From contig NZ_CP100395.1 of NCBI RefSeq assembly GCF_017357105.1, positions 1-64,000 on the forward strand: 64,000 nucleotides of DNA, written 5' to 3'. The notes beneath the pieces are model-generated. The model had not been told where the DNA came from. It saw only the letters and a list, made by a program, of their open reading frames with translations, and did not search any database. Positions 43,770 through 53,368 of the stretch are shown one piece after another (within the stretch, counting starts at the first letter, position 1; the number at the start of each line of letters is the position of its first letter). This DNA is from Natronosalvus caseinilyticus (GTDB taxonomy: Archaea > Halobacteriota > Halobacteria > Halobacteriales > Natrialbaceae). The translations under genes and the position numbers were made by a program.

Positions 43770-44560
43770 TGAAACAACCAGTAGATCCGGACGACGTTGA
43801 GTACGATTCGTGGATAGCGCACAACACGACGTACATTGAGGAAACAAAGCGCGTTCTCGAGAAATACGTCGAGCACGAATCGTTCGACGCTGTCAAAGAG
43901 CGTGTGATCGAAGAGAATATTCTGAACAAGGATACCCACAAGTATCGGAGAGATGTCTTTCGTGAGATTGCCCGTCGATATATCCCCCGCGAAGACGAGT
44001 ACGTCGAAACGCCGTTGATGCATGTACTTGCTTCAGATGTCGACGATTCCGTCAAAGAGTGGGTTCTCTATTACGAATTTTCCCAGAATAGTCTCATACA
44101 TCGTTTGACAATCGACTTCCTGTACGAGAAATATACGTCGGGAGCGCTTCTTATTCAGGCACCCGAAATCCGGGCGTACATCACCAAGTTAGGGGAGGAT
44201 CACCCCGAGATACAGGACTGGTCGCAGAGTACACTCGAAGAAGCGAGTACGAAGTATCTGAGCTCGCTCAAGAACTTCGGGCTGTTAAAAGGGAGACAGG
44301 AAAAAGAGTTTGCAGTGTTCTACGTGCCAGACGAAGCGATTGCGTACGTTTGCTACCGACTGTACGGGGACGATGCTGAAACCGTCGATGAGCTCGTTTC
44401 ACATCCCGATTGGCGACTCTTTCTCTTTGACGAAGACGAGGTGCGACGGAGACTACAAGGAATTAGTCCACGATACGTCCGTTACGAAAAACGAGGCAGC
44501 ACCGAACGGATCGAACCGGTATTCGACGACATTAACGAGGTTATCGATGACTTCGAGTAA
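43766..44560 (+). CDS. brxA: BrxA (DUF1819)
   Basis: 264 residues from ATG 43766 (MMKQPVDPDDVEYDSW), overlapping brxE by ATGA; the longer frame lies over brxE. Helical DUF1819-type features: RVLEKYVEHESFDAVKERVI, VKEWVLYYEFSQNSLIHRLT, IDFLYEKYTSGALLIQAPEI, and in the C-terminal half a winged-helix-like EASTKYLSSLKNFGLLKGRQ. Known BrxA proteins resemble the NusB fold and bind DNA; the precise role in BREX is unknown. Length matches the family (about 200-270). Confidence 0.85.
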   Translation: MMKQPVDPDDVEYDSWIAHNTTYIEETKRVLEKYVEHESFDAVKERVIEENILNKDTHKYRRDVFREIARRYIPREDEYVETPLMHVLASDVDDSVKEWVLYYEFSQNSLIHRLTIDFLYEKYTSGALLIQAPEIRAYITKLGEDHPEIQDWSQSTLEEASTKYLSSLKNFGLLKGRQEKEFAVFYVPDEAIAYVCYRLYGDDAETVDELVSHPDWRLFLFDEDEVRRRLQGISPRYVRYEKRGSTERIEPVFDDINEVIDDFE

Positions 44561-45110
44561 CGTACAATCGCGAATGGAGGAACTCGAGTCGCTTACGATA
44601 GACAACCGTGAACGGATTGGCCGACGGACAGGTGTGCCGTTCATAGTCTTCACCTACGAGCCAAAAGATGAGCTCTCCGTCGAAGAGACGGTGGAAGCGT
44701 ACGTGAAAAAACTCCGGAACCGGGGACAATCAGTCGAGCTCATCGATATGCGTGATCTCGTCTTTTCTCTCCTCGAAGAGGAACGGATCCTCGATGCTGT
44801 GATCGAGAAAGAGCAGGCTGACGAAGGTGAGTTAAGCGAGGGACTCTCTTCCGTTCTTCTTGGTGGGCGAACTGATGAACAGGGACTCATTGCCGAAACG
44901 ATCAAAAGCCGAATCGGTGATGTCGACACCGCTGTCGTGTACCGAACCGGTATCTTGTATCCCTTTGCAGGGATTTCCTCGATTCTCATGCAGCTGGAGA
45001 ACGAGATCGAGACGCCGTTCGTGGTATTCTATCCGGCGGTCAAGGATGACAAGAGTTTAAAATTCCTCGACAAAACAGAGGGAGCATACTACCGCGCCCG
45101 GGTGATCTAA
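44547..45110 (+). CDS. brxB: BrxB (DUF1788)
   Basis: 187 residues from ATG 44547 (MTSSNVQSRMEELESLTIDN), overlapping the brxA end by 14 nt; an upstream frame is in brxA and not used. DUF1788 pattern: VPFIVFTYEPKDELSVEETV, VELIDMRDLVFSLLEE, TAVVYRTGILYPFAGISSIL, then TPFVVFYPAVKDDKSLKFLD. Probably an NTPase-fold partner of BrxC/PglZ; no Walker A. Length normal for BrxB. Ends one base before brxC starts. Confidence 0.88.
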   Translation: MTSSNVQSRMEELESLTIDNRERIGRRTGVPFIVFTYEPKDELSVEETVEAYVKKLRNRGQSVELIDMRDLVFSLLEEERILDAVIEKEQADEGELSEGLSSVLLGGRTDEQGLIAETIKSRIGDVDTAVVYRTGILYPFAGISSILMQLENEIETPFVVFYPAVKDDKSLKFLDKTEGAYYRARVI

Positions 45111-45111
45111 T

Positions 45112-48100
45112 ATGAGTTCAAACACCATTACGACGATTGAGGACATCTTCTATCGGAAGATCGATAGGCACATCAACCGCGTCGTCAAGGTCGAGCAAGA
45201 CGATACGGAGACAGTTAAACAGGAACTCGACGAGTACGTGCTGACCGGATCTCTCGAACAACACTATCTGAAGATTCTGGAAGCGATTCGGGAGACGGAA
45301 CACAATCCAACTGACGAGACGGGTGTTTGGATCTCTGGTTTCTTTGGATCAGGGAAAAGCCACTTCATGAAGATCCTCGGCTACGTACTGGAGGATAAGA
45401 CCCTTCCCGACGGCCGATCGGCGTCAGATGCGTTCAAACCGCGAGCGCAAGACGAGACGCTAAAGGCGACCGTCGATGCCGTGAGTCGAACGTTCGATTC
45501 TGAAGTGCTGATGTTCCAAATCGGGTCGCGAACAAGCCGGGCGGGGGAAGATTCGATCACCGACGTCATCAACCGCGAGTTCAATCGGAAACGCGGCTAC
45601 GCAGAACTGCCGTGGGTCGCTCGACTCGAGGAGGATCTTGAAAATGAAGGGCGATACGAAGCGTTCAAGGAAGCAGTAGAGGCTGAGGATGGTCGGGTGT
45701 GGGAGGACGTTCGCCAAACTGCGGCGTTCGTCGAGCCGAAGATCGAACAGGGACTTATCGATGCCGTCCCCGACTTCGACGAACAGGACGCGAAAAACGC
45801 GATAACGAACGTCAAAGAGGAGCCTGAGATCACTCCTGCCTCGCTGGCGGAACGAATCCTCAATTACGTCGACCAGAAAGAACGGAAGACCGACCAGGAC
45901 GTTCGCTACTTCGTCTTTCTCGACGAAATCTCGCAGTTCATCGGTGACGACGAACAGATGCTCCTCGAGCTACAGAGCATCGCCGAAGAGTTCGGCCAGC
46001 AGGGCATGGGTAAACTGTGGCTCGGCGTCACGTCACAGGAGAAACTCGAGGAGTTGGTCCCAGGTGTTCTCGCAAAGAACCTCGAGGAATCAAAGGTCGG
46101 TGACCGATTCCCGCATCAAACTGATCTGATCTCCGACAACCTTGAGGACGTCGTCCGCGATCGAATTCTGCAGAAGAAGGGGGAGGCGATCCCGTCGATT
46201 GAGTCGTTGTACGACGAGAATGAGGGGCGATTGAGTGCCAGGTACAAACTCCATTCGTCCCGTCAGATGGAATCCATCGAAGAGGAGTCCTTCGTCGAGT
46301 GCTACCCGTTTCTGCCCTACCAGCTGGAGATCCTCCCTCAGATCTTCGCCGCCCTACGGGGTCGAGGATCAGACGATCGGTTAACGGGGCGAGAACGAAC
46401 ACTCATCGACGTTACACAGAGCGTTTTCAACGAACCACACAACCTACGAAATCGAGAACTGGGATCGCTCGCTACGCTCGACCTGGTGTACGAAGAGATC
46501 GTCGAGGACATCGACGATGACGATCAGCGGACGATCGCTAATGCGGCCCCACAGGAAGTCGACGAGGAGTTAGCACGTCGAGTACTGAAATCACTCTACT
46601 TGCTCCAGCGACTCGACTGGATACCGAATACGGCAGCGAACGTCGCGACGACACTGTACGACGAGATAGGCGACATGAGTGCCCTCGAGAGTCAGATCGA
46701 GGAGGTACTCGAGCAGTTAGTCGAGGAGGGCTACGTCGGCCGAAGCGAGGAAGGATACCGGTTCCTGCAAGAATCGGAACGGAAACTCGAGGACGAAATC
46801 GCCTCGGTCAACGTCAACGAAGGAGAAATCCGGCGTCGATCGAAAGAGTTCGTCCGCGAGAGCCTGGACAACGCCGATACGGTCCGGTACCGAGAACAGG
46901 CGTTTTCCCTCTCGATCGAGGCCGATGGTGAGCAACTTTCGGACAAAGGGTACATTCATCTGCACGCGTACTCTCCCGTTCATCAGCAGTACGAGGAGGT
47001 CGATCCGCGGACGCTGAAAACTCAGAGTTTCGACCAGGGAGACACGATTTACTGGATCGCCGACGACACCGATGCAGACGACATCAAGAGTCGGATCAAA
47101 CGCATTACCCAGATCGAGCAGATCGTCTCCGAGAAGCGAGGCCAGCAAACCAGTTCCGAAGAGCAGGAAGCACTCGACCAGAAGAAGGAAGATCTCACGC
47201 GGATGCGTCGAAGCGTCGAGCGAGATATCGACGCCGGCTTCCAGACGGGGACACTGATCTACCACGGCACCGAGACAAAACTCGAGGAGTCTGGCACGCG
47301 ACTCGATCGAATCGTCCAGGATCCGGCTCGAGACGCAGTTGAACGCGTCTTCACCAAACTCGATGATGGGTTAGGAAGCGTAAGCAACCGAAACATCGAA
47401 GCCCTGTTCGGCGATCTCGAAGGGCGGTCGAACCCGGCAGTGTTCAAAGAGTTGAACGTCGTTATCAACGGCGAATTGAATTCGGAAGCTCGGATCGCGA
47501 GTGAGGTGGCCGACGAGATTGATTCCCGTGAGAAAACCGGCGAAGTGCCAACTGGGAAGGCACTGATCGAGCATTTCGAGGAACCACCGTACGGATGGAG
47601 CCGCGACGTGGTCAGGCTCGCGGCTGCTGTGTTGTTCCGAAACGGGTCGATCATGGCGATATACAAGGAACAAACGTTCGACAGTTACGTCGACGACGGT
47701 GCACAGGAGGTGTTCACGCAGATTTCGAAGTTTCGGGATGCCTCCTTCAAGGAACGTGAGACGGTCGATCCCGAAGTTCGAAACGAAGCGAAACAGACCC
47801 TGGACATCCTGTTCGATAAAAAGGTCAAACAGACCGATCAAGAAGTCGCACAGGGGATTTCGGAGGTCTCGAGTGAGTGGATTGAGAAGTGCAAAGAGCG
47901 GCAGACGAAGCTCGAGGACGCCTTCTTCCCGCTCCGTGATGAGGCAAAGCGACTCGTTACCTTACTTGAAGGGATCCGCAGCAAGGGCACGTCTGCTGCA
48001 AAGATCAACGCGTTCCTCGAACACAAGGACGAACTGGAAGACCTGGTCGATACGGTGAAGAAAATCGTCCAGTTCGATCAGTCTGGCAAACTCGAGAAGT

Positions 48101-48732
48101 ACGCAATCTATCGTGAGTTCCTCGAAAACGAGTGGGAAGAGTTCAAAACGCTCGAACAGACGTCGTCGTTTGTCGAGATTAGCGACGACGTCCACGAGGC
48201 AGCTAGGCAACTCGAGGGTGAGATCGATTCGACGGCGATCATGGAGAACTGGTCGAACGTCGAGACGGACTATCACACGATCGCTAACGCCTACGCTCGG
48301 ACGTACGAGGATCTCTACACGAAACGGTACGAGTTGTACTCCCGTGCAGCCGACGACGTCCGTGCCCTGGGTGCTGACCTCGACAACGACGACCTGGAGA
48401 CGGCGGTCGAGCCGTTGACGAGCCGGATGGGGGATGCATCGATTTCCGTCGACGTTGACGGGCGTTCGCACCTGAATCTCAACCCGAGTCTCAAGCAGTT
48501 GAGTGAGTACCTCCAGACCGTCGACTCCTATCGACGGACGGCTCGGGATCTCGTCGACAAGCTTCGTCCGAAAGACGAGGACGTCACTCACCACCGCGTC
48601 GAACTCGAGGAGTTCTTCGGTGGGGTCGTCGTGAGTGAGGAATCCGACCTCGATGCGCCGATTGATCGGCTTCGGACGGAAGTGCTCGAGTTACTCGAGG
48701 AGGAAGGAGAGGTCGAGGTACACTTCGAGTGA
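45112..48732 (+). CDS. brxC: BrxC/PglY AAA ATPase
   Basis: A 1206-residue ATPase, in the usual size range (1100-1250). Walker A ISGFFGSGKSHFMKILGYVL lies at residues 74-93 (GKS at 81-83) and Walker B YFVFLDEISQFIGDD near 270. The N-terminus NRVVKVEQDDTETVKQELDE matches the BrxC family. Middle and C-terminal parts are helical with a coiled segment (SEEQEALDQKKEDLTRMRRS). BrxC is required for defence and BREX methylation in known systems. It ends 4 nt before the convergent nuclease gene, so transcription may read through on either strand. Confidence 0.93.
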   Translation: MSSNTITTIEDIFYRKIDRHINRVVKVEQDDTETVKQELDEYVLTGSLEQHYLKILEAIRETEHNPTDETGVWISGFFGSGKSHFMKILGYVLEDKTLPDGRSASDAFKPRAQDETLKATVDAVSRTFDSEVLMFQIGSRTSRAGEDSITDVINREFNRKRGYAELPWVARLEEDLENEGRYEAFKEAVEAEDGRVWEDVRQTAAFVEPKIEQGLIDAVPDFDEQDAKNAITNVKEEPEITPASLAERILNYVDQKERKTDQDVRYFVFLDEISQFIGDDEQMLLELQSIAEEFGQQGMGKLWLGVTSQEKLEELVPGVLAKNLEESKVGDRFPHQTDLISDNLEDVVRDRILQKKGEAIPSIESLYDENEGRLSARYKLHSSRQMESIEEESFVECYPFLPYQLEILPQIFAALRGRGSDDRLTGRERTLIDVTQSVFNEPHNLRNRELGSLATLDLVYEEIVEDIDDDDQRTIANAAPQEVDEELARRVLKSLYLLQRLDWIPNTAANVATTLYDEIGDMSALESQIEEVLEQLVEEGYVGRSEEGYRFLQESERKLEDEIASVNVNEGEIRRRSKEFVRESLDNADTVRYREQAFSLSIEADGEQLSDKGYIHLHAYSPVHQQYEEVDPRTLKTQSFDQGDTIYWIADDTDADDIKSRIKRITQIEQIVSEKRGQQTSSEEQEALDQKKEDLTRMRRSVERDIDAGFQTGTLIYHGTETKLEESGTRLDRIVQDPARDAVERVFTKLDDGLGSVSNRNIEALFGDLEGRSNPAVFKELNVVINGELNSEARIASEVADEIDSREKTGEVPTGKALIEHFEEPPYGWSRDVVRLAAAVLFRNGSIMAIYKEQTFDSYVDDGAQEVFTQISKFRDASFKERETVDPEVRNEAKQTLDILFDKKVKQTDQEVAQGISEVSSEWIEKCKERQTKLEDAFFPLRDEAKRLVTLLEGIRSKGTSAAKINAFLEHKDELEDLVDTVKKIVQFDQSGKLEKYAIYREFLENEWEEFKTLEQTSSFVEISDDVHEAARQLEGEIDSTAIMENWSNVETDYHTIANAYARTYEDLYTKRYELYSRAADDVRALGADLDNDDLETAVEPLTSRMGDASISVDVDGRSHLNLNPSLKQLSEYLQTVDSYRRTARDLVDKLRPKDEDVTHHRVELEEFFGGVVVSEESDLDAPIDRLRTEVLELLEEEGEVEVHFE

Positions 48733-48736
48733 TCCG

Positions 48737-49378
48737 TTAGAGGTGTTGGCTGGCGTCCTTCTCGACGGCAGATTTGCGTAGCACGTCGACGTCACCCATG
48801 AGCTGGCGAGTCTGGAACGCATTGTAATTCTCCTGTTCTTTGTGTCGTCTCGGGAGGAGGGCAAATGCGTCGGCGAGATCGAGGGTGGCAATTTCCCGTG
48901 CTTTAGCGTTGGGTGGACGAGCAACGATCCGCCAGAACACGCCATCAGTGGCGAAGGCGATTGCCGGTTCGGCACAATCACTGTTGAGGTATTTGGTGAC
49001 GTTCTCTTGCGCCTCGTCGACGTTGTTCGGTGTCTTGACCTCGCCGAAAACGGTGCAGTCAACCCTACAGTCAAAATTTTGAATACCGAAATCCGGCGTG
49101 AGTCGATCCCACCGTGGGTAGTAGTACGGCTGGGGCCAGTATTCGTATCCGAACGCCTCGAGGGTCGGCCAGATCAGGTGTTCCTCGACGAATCGTTCCG
49201 GCTCTTGGCCGATTTTCGTGCCGTCGATGATTGTATCGTTGGTGGCAACCTGTTCGAAGTGAGCGGGAGCATTTCGTCGGGAGAACTCATCGGCGAAATT
49301 CTCGAGGATTCTGAGCAATCGTTGAGCGAACCACGAATGATCGGTGATACTCGTCGCCTGACTACGTTCCTTCGGCAT
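48737..49378 (-). CDS. PD-(D/E)XK nuclease inserted in BREX
   Basis: About 213 residues from ATG 49378 (MPKERSQATSITDHSW); a start seven codons upstream is possible. Nuclease core: LTPDFGIQNFDCRVDCTVFG EVKTPNN with Asp (PDF) and Glu-Val-Lys, then AQENVTKYLNSDCAEPAIAF and ATDGVFWRIV, the pattern of type I restriction HsdR N-terminal nucleases and related stand-alone proteins. The helical N-terminal region may be a targeting domain. It lies on the opposite strand between brxC and pglX, convergent with brxC (4-nt gap) and divergent from pglX, so it has its own promoter. Likely a separate defence or anti-restriction gene. Confidence 0.72.
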   Translation of the reverse strand: MPKERSQATSITDHSWFAQRLLRILENFADEFSRRNAPAHFEQVATNDTIIDGTKIGQEPERFVEEHLIWPTLEAFGYEYWPQPYYYPRWDRLTPDFGIQNFDCRVDCTVFGEVKTPNNVDEAQENVTKYLNSDCAEPAIAFATDGVFWRIVARPPNAKAREIATLDLADAFALLPRRHKEQENYNAFQTRQLMGDVDVLRKSAVEKDASQHL

Positions 49379-49599
49379 GCTGTGGTCGGCAGTCCTCACG
49401 GAGATTGCAAATACGTTGTTATCATCTATGGCACCAGTGATCTGTTCGAGATCACGGATTCACGTAGCCTCTTTCCGGTCTGTGACCGTAGATGATGAGT
49501 CGACGAAACACTAGTTTCATACGGATGCTGTTTGTGGTAGTGACTATACAGCGCGGGGATGGCTTCGCCGTTCCCGACCTAACGTACAATCAATCTATT

Positions 49600-52500
49600 A
49601 TGGCAGCTACGACCCACCAAAACGGACTCAGCGCAGACGATCGATCGGACATCCGAAGCACCATTCTAAGTGCGCGGTCGACACTCGAGGAGGAATTCGA
49701 ACGCCAGCTCGAGCGCTACGGGATCTACGACGATGATCGTGTCCCGGTGAGTTCGCTCTCGCATCTCTCCGTGGAAGACATCGCAACTCGAAAGGAGATT
49801 GATGCGGCCCTCGAACGGGAACTCGAGGCGACCGACGGACTCTACGGCCGAGCCTACCAGAACTACATCCGCGAGGCGACCAAGGAGTATCTCAATCGCT
49901 TCGTAGGGATGAAGACGATCGAGGCGAGGGAATTAGTGACCGAAACTCTCCGCACGCGGCCGGAGTACGGCGGACGGTCGTACATGCACTACACGGTCGA
50001 TGAGATCGCAGGGGAGTTGACCGATACACCGGACGATGGACTCGGAGTAGCGCTGGATCTTGCCTACCAAGAGATCGGTTCGGAGATTCGAGTGTTGTTC
50101 GACGGCTCGGACTACACCGCCCTTGAGCCGGACTTTGCGATTCGACGGGAGGTACTTGAGGAACTCGACGAACTCGGTGACGACGTATGGCAGTCGGACG
50201 AGGCAATGGGTTGGGTCTACCAGTATTTCGGGGAGAACGAGCGTAAGGAGATCGACGAACGGATCGATTCGGAGAACTACAAGGTACAGGATACGGACGT
50301 GGCGACGAAGACCCAGCTGTTCACGCCGCGCTACATCGTCGAGTGGATGGTCGACAATTCGCTGGGGCGACTGTGGCTCGAGATGCACGGCAACGAGACG
50401 AATATCGACGACGAGGACAAGTGCTTCTACCTCGCGCCGCTCGAGGAGTCGTTGATCGATCGCGAGCCGAAGGACGTCCGCGAGATCAAGGTGCTCGATC
50501 CGGCGTGTGGCAGTGGCCACATGCTGTTCTACGCGTTCGACGTATTGTACGAGATGTACCTCGAGCAGGGTGACGTCCCAGAAAAGCATATCCCGCGCGA
50601 GATCCTCAAGAACAACCTCTACGGGATCGACATCGACGAAGGAGCGGCCCAGATTGCGGCGCTAGCGCTGTATGTGAAAGCCAAGAGCCACGCCCCGGAG
50701 GTGGCCATCGAGGGGATGAATATCGTCTCGGCGAACGCCGTGTTAGTCAATGGTGAGAAGAAACAGGAGGTGCTCGAGCGGGCAGATACCGAGCTGGAAC
50801 GGCGAGTGCTCGAGCAGGTGTGGACGAGTTTCGAGCATATTAGGGAATGGGGGAGTCTTGTTCGAATTGAGGAGCAGATTGAGGAGATCATCGAGGAGGA
50901 ACTCGAGGAGATTGGCTCGACGGGCCAGGCACAGTTTACCAGTGATGGAAAGTTGGCGACGCAGTCCTCGGTGATGTCGTACTCGGGTGAGGAAGAATCG
51001 TGGGAACAGGTGAAAGAGGGGTTGCTCGAGCAGGTTACGGAGTTGGCTGTGGAGGCGCTCGAGCAGAACGATCCTGTCGAAGAAATGTTTGCAGGAGAAG
51101 TCGAGAAATCTGTTCGACTCTTGGACGTCTTTCTCGAGGATTACGAAGTCGTCGTTTCGAACCCGCCGTATCTCGGAAGCGGGAAAATGGGCGAGACGCT
51201 CAAGCAGTACGTGAAAGACAACTATCAAGGAAGCAGAGACCTCTATACAGCGTTTATCGAACGGTGTACGGAGTTTTCGGCTGGCAATCAGTACATCACA
51301 ATGGTTACGCCGGAGAGTTTCATGTTCCTCTATAGCTATCGTGGCCTTCGAAAAGAACTGGTTTCAAACGTTCAGATTATCGAGGGCGCACATCTGTCAC
51401 GATACGGCTTCGATCAAGCCAAAGATTCGTACACTATTCCTTTCGTACTGCGAAATAGTGATCCCTCAGAATTTGATAGCTCGAGATTCTATCGAATGAC
51501 TCACGAGCAAGAGGAATACGCTCATTATGAGGATAAGATCCGCGGGTTAAAAACGATCACCGAGACGCATCGGAGTGGTCAGGAGCATGACGATATCTAT
51601 GTGTTAAACCAGAACTCCTTTGATGAAATACCTCAGACAATCCTTGCCTATTGGTTTGGAAAAAATATACTATTATTATTTGAGAAGCATGAGTTCTTGA
51701 ATCATTATTCAGATGTTTATAGCGGCCTTTCGACCGGAGATAATAAGGTTCACTTGAGGAAGATGTGGGAAGTTCCAACTGATGAAATTGGAGATAAATA
51801 TCAATGGTATGTAAGTAATGGAAGAGATGTAGACTATTATGATTACTTAGATACTGTTGTAAGATGGATAGATGAGGGCCGAAACATAAAAGAGCATGCT
51901 GACAAGCATGGCAAACACTATCAGGGACTCTCAAAAATAGGACACTATTTTGACGTTGGCGTAGTGTTCAGAGACTTCAGTAGCGAATTCACAGCAAAGT
52001 ATCTGCCGAAAAATTGTATCCACAGCAAGAAAGCTTACTATATTGATTCTGTTGAGGTGTCTGATCACTACCTTTTGGCATATCTAAATTCAAGCTTAGC
52101 TAGATATATTATAAAGGGATTAAATCCGAGTATGAATTTTAATCCAAGTGATGCTGAGAATGTCCCTATGAAAAGTAGGATCGCTAATCAGGAAAGAGTG
52201 GAGGAATTAGCAAAGAAGTGCGTTGAAAGACGGAAAAAACAGTTTAGACTTAATGAGGCCTCTTCAGAATTCTCCCCGAATGAATTAGTCAACCATGTAT
52301 TTAACCTACGATATTACGAAGAGAAGAGTAGTGATGTGCAGATCATCAGTGGAATAATTGACAAGATGATTTTCGATGGATACGAAATTGTACCATCGTA
52401 CAGAGATGAGATACACAAGAGTGTTCATCAAAACCTTGCCTCCTACCCCCACATAGTCAACGTAGGCCGTCTCGAAATCAACGAACACGAGTTCCGCGAC

Positions 52501-53328
52501 GAAGTCCCGACGAAGAAACTTCCCGACGACGAGTATGAGGATCTAATCGTCGAGATAGCCGATCTAAAGGACAACGACGTCCGCGAAATCTCCGAAGAGC
52601 TCGAAGTCTCCCCCTACACCGTCACCATGGTGCGGCACGAACACGACCTATACACCCGAGACGAAAAACGCGAAGCAGCTGGCCGTCTCCTCTCCTACTA
52701 CTTCGGCGTCCTTTTCGGCCGTTGGGACAATCTCGAGAACCAAATCCAACCCTCTAAAGATGGCATCCTCGTCTTCGACGATCAGTTCGACGAAAACGTC
52801 ACCGATCGTATCCGCGAATGCATCGAGGCCACCTTCGACGACGTCTACGAAAAGGAAGCCGAGATCGAGGAGTTGCTCAACAAGGATATGACCGACTGGC
52901 TCCGCGAGAATTTCTTCCGCTATTACCACACGAAGGAGTACCGCCGTCGTGGTCAGCGCATCCCCATCTACTGGCACCTCGAGAGCGACGACGGGGCGTT
53001 CAGCTGCTTCCTCTACTACCACGAGATGGATGCCGACACCCTTCCCAAGCTACGAGGGCAGTACGTCGACGCGAAGATTGAAACGCTCGAGAACCGCCTC
53101 GAGAGTATCGAGAGCCGGCTCGACGGCGCCGACGACGATGGACAGCGGGAACTCAATGCCGAACTCGAAGAGGTACAGGAGCAACTCGACGATATACGGG
53201 ACTTTGGGGAACGACTTGACGAACTAATCGACGATGGGTTCGAGCCGGACTTCGAAGCTGGGATCTGGGAGAATATTCAGAAGGTGGATGAGTACGATCT
53301 ACTGCAGACCGAACTGGACAAGCTTTGA
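49600..53328 (+). CDS. pglX: PglX DNA adenine methyltransferase
   Basis: 1242 residues from ATG 49600 (MAATTHQNGLSADDRSDI); the longer frame starting 49492 has an unrelated N-terminus. Motif I is KVLDPACGSGHMLFYAF near residue 298 and the catalytic NPPY is VVSNPPYLGSGKMGE near 520, as in type IIG/BREX m6A methylases. The start ARSTLEEEFERQLERYGIYD and the tail ELEEVQEQLDDIRDFGERLD are conserved in haloarchaeal homologs. The stretch 51480-52460 (residues about 627-953), where the target-recognition domain is expected, is markedly AT-rich with A/T-ending codons, while the flanks are GC-rich. PglX marks host DNA so that BREX spares it. Confidence 0.93.
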   Translation: MAATTHQNGLSADDRSDIRSTILSARSTLEEEFERQLERYGIYDDDRVPVSSLSHLSVEDIATRKEIDAALERELEATDGLYGRAYQNYIREATKEYLNRFVGMKTIEARELVTETLRTRPEYGGRSYMHYTVDEIAGELTDTPDDGLGVALDLAYQEIGSEIRVLFDGSDYTALEPDFAIRREVLEELDELGDDVWQSDEAMGWVYQYFGENERKEIDERIDSENYKVQDTDVATKTQLFTPRYIVEWMVDNSLGRLWLEMHGNETNIDDEDKCFYLAPLEESLIDREPKDVREIKVLDPACGSGHMLFYAFDVLYEMYLEQGDVPEKHIPREILKNNLYGIDIDEGAAQIAALALYVKAKSHAPEVAIEGMNIVSANAVLVNGEKKQEVLERADTELERRVLEQVWTSFEHIREWGSLVRIEEQIEEIIEEELEEIGSTGQAQFTSDGKLATQSSVMSYSGEEESWEQVKEGLLEQVTELAVEALEQNDPVEEMFAGEVEKSVRLLDVFLEDYEVVVSNPPYLGSGKMGETLKQYVKDNYQGSRDLYTAFIERCTEFSAGNQYITMVTPESFMFLYSYRGLRKELVSNVQIIEGAHLSRYGFDQAKDSYTIPFVLRNSDPSEFDSSRFYRMTHEQEEYAHYEDKIRGLKTITETHRSGQEHDDIYVLNQNSFDEIPQTILAYWFGKNILLLFEKHEFLNHYSDVYSGLSTGDNKVHLRKMWEVPTDEIGDKYQWYVSNGRDVDYYDYLDTVVRWIDEGRNIKEHADKHGKHYQGLSKIGHYFDVGVVFRDFSSEFTAKYLPKNCIHSKKAYYIDSVEVSDHYLLAYLNSSLARYIIKGLNPSMNFNPSDAENVPMKSRIANQERVEELAKKCVERRKKQFRLNEASSEFSPNELVNHVFNLRYYEEKSSDVQIISGIIDKMIFDGYEIVPSYRDEIHKSVHQNLASYPHIVNVGRLEINEHEFRDEVPTKKLPDDEYEDLIVEIADLKDNDVREISEELEVSPYTVTMVRHEHDLYTRDEKREAAGRLLSYYFGVLFGRWDNLENQIQPSKDGILVFDDQFDENVTDRIRECIEATFDDVYEKEAEIEELLNKDMTDWLRENFFRYYHTKEYRRRGQRIPIYWHLESDDGAFSCFLYYHEMDADTLPKLRGQYVDAKIETLENRLESIESRLDGADDDGQRELNAELEEVQEQLDDIRDFGERLDELIDDGFEPDFEAGIWENIQKVDEYDLLQTELDKL

Positions 53329-53368
53329 GCGAATAACCGCTCCAATTAGAAATTGGGTGGTGCTTTTG

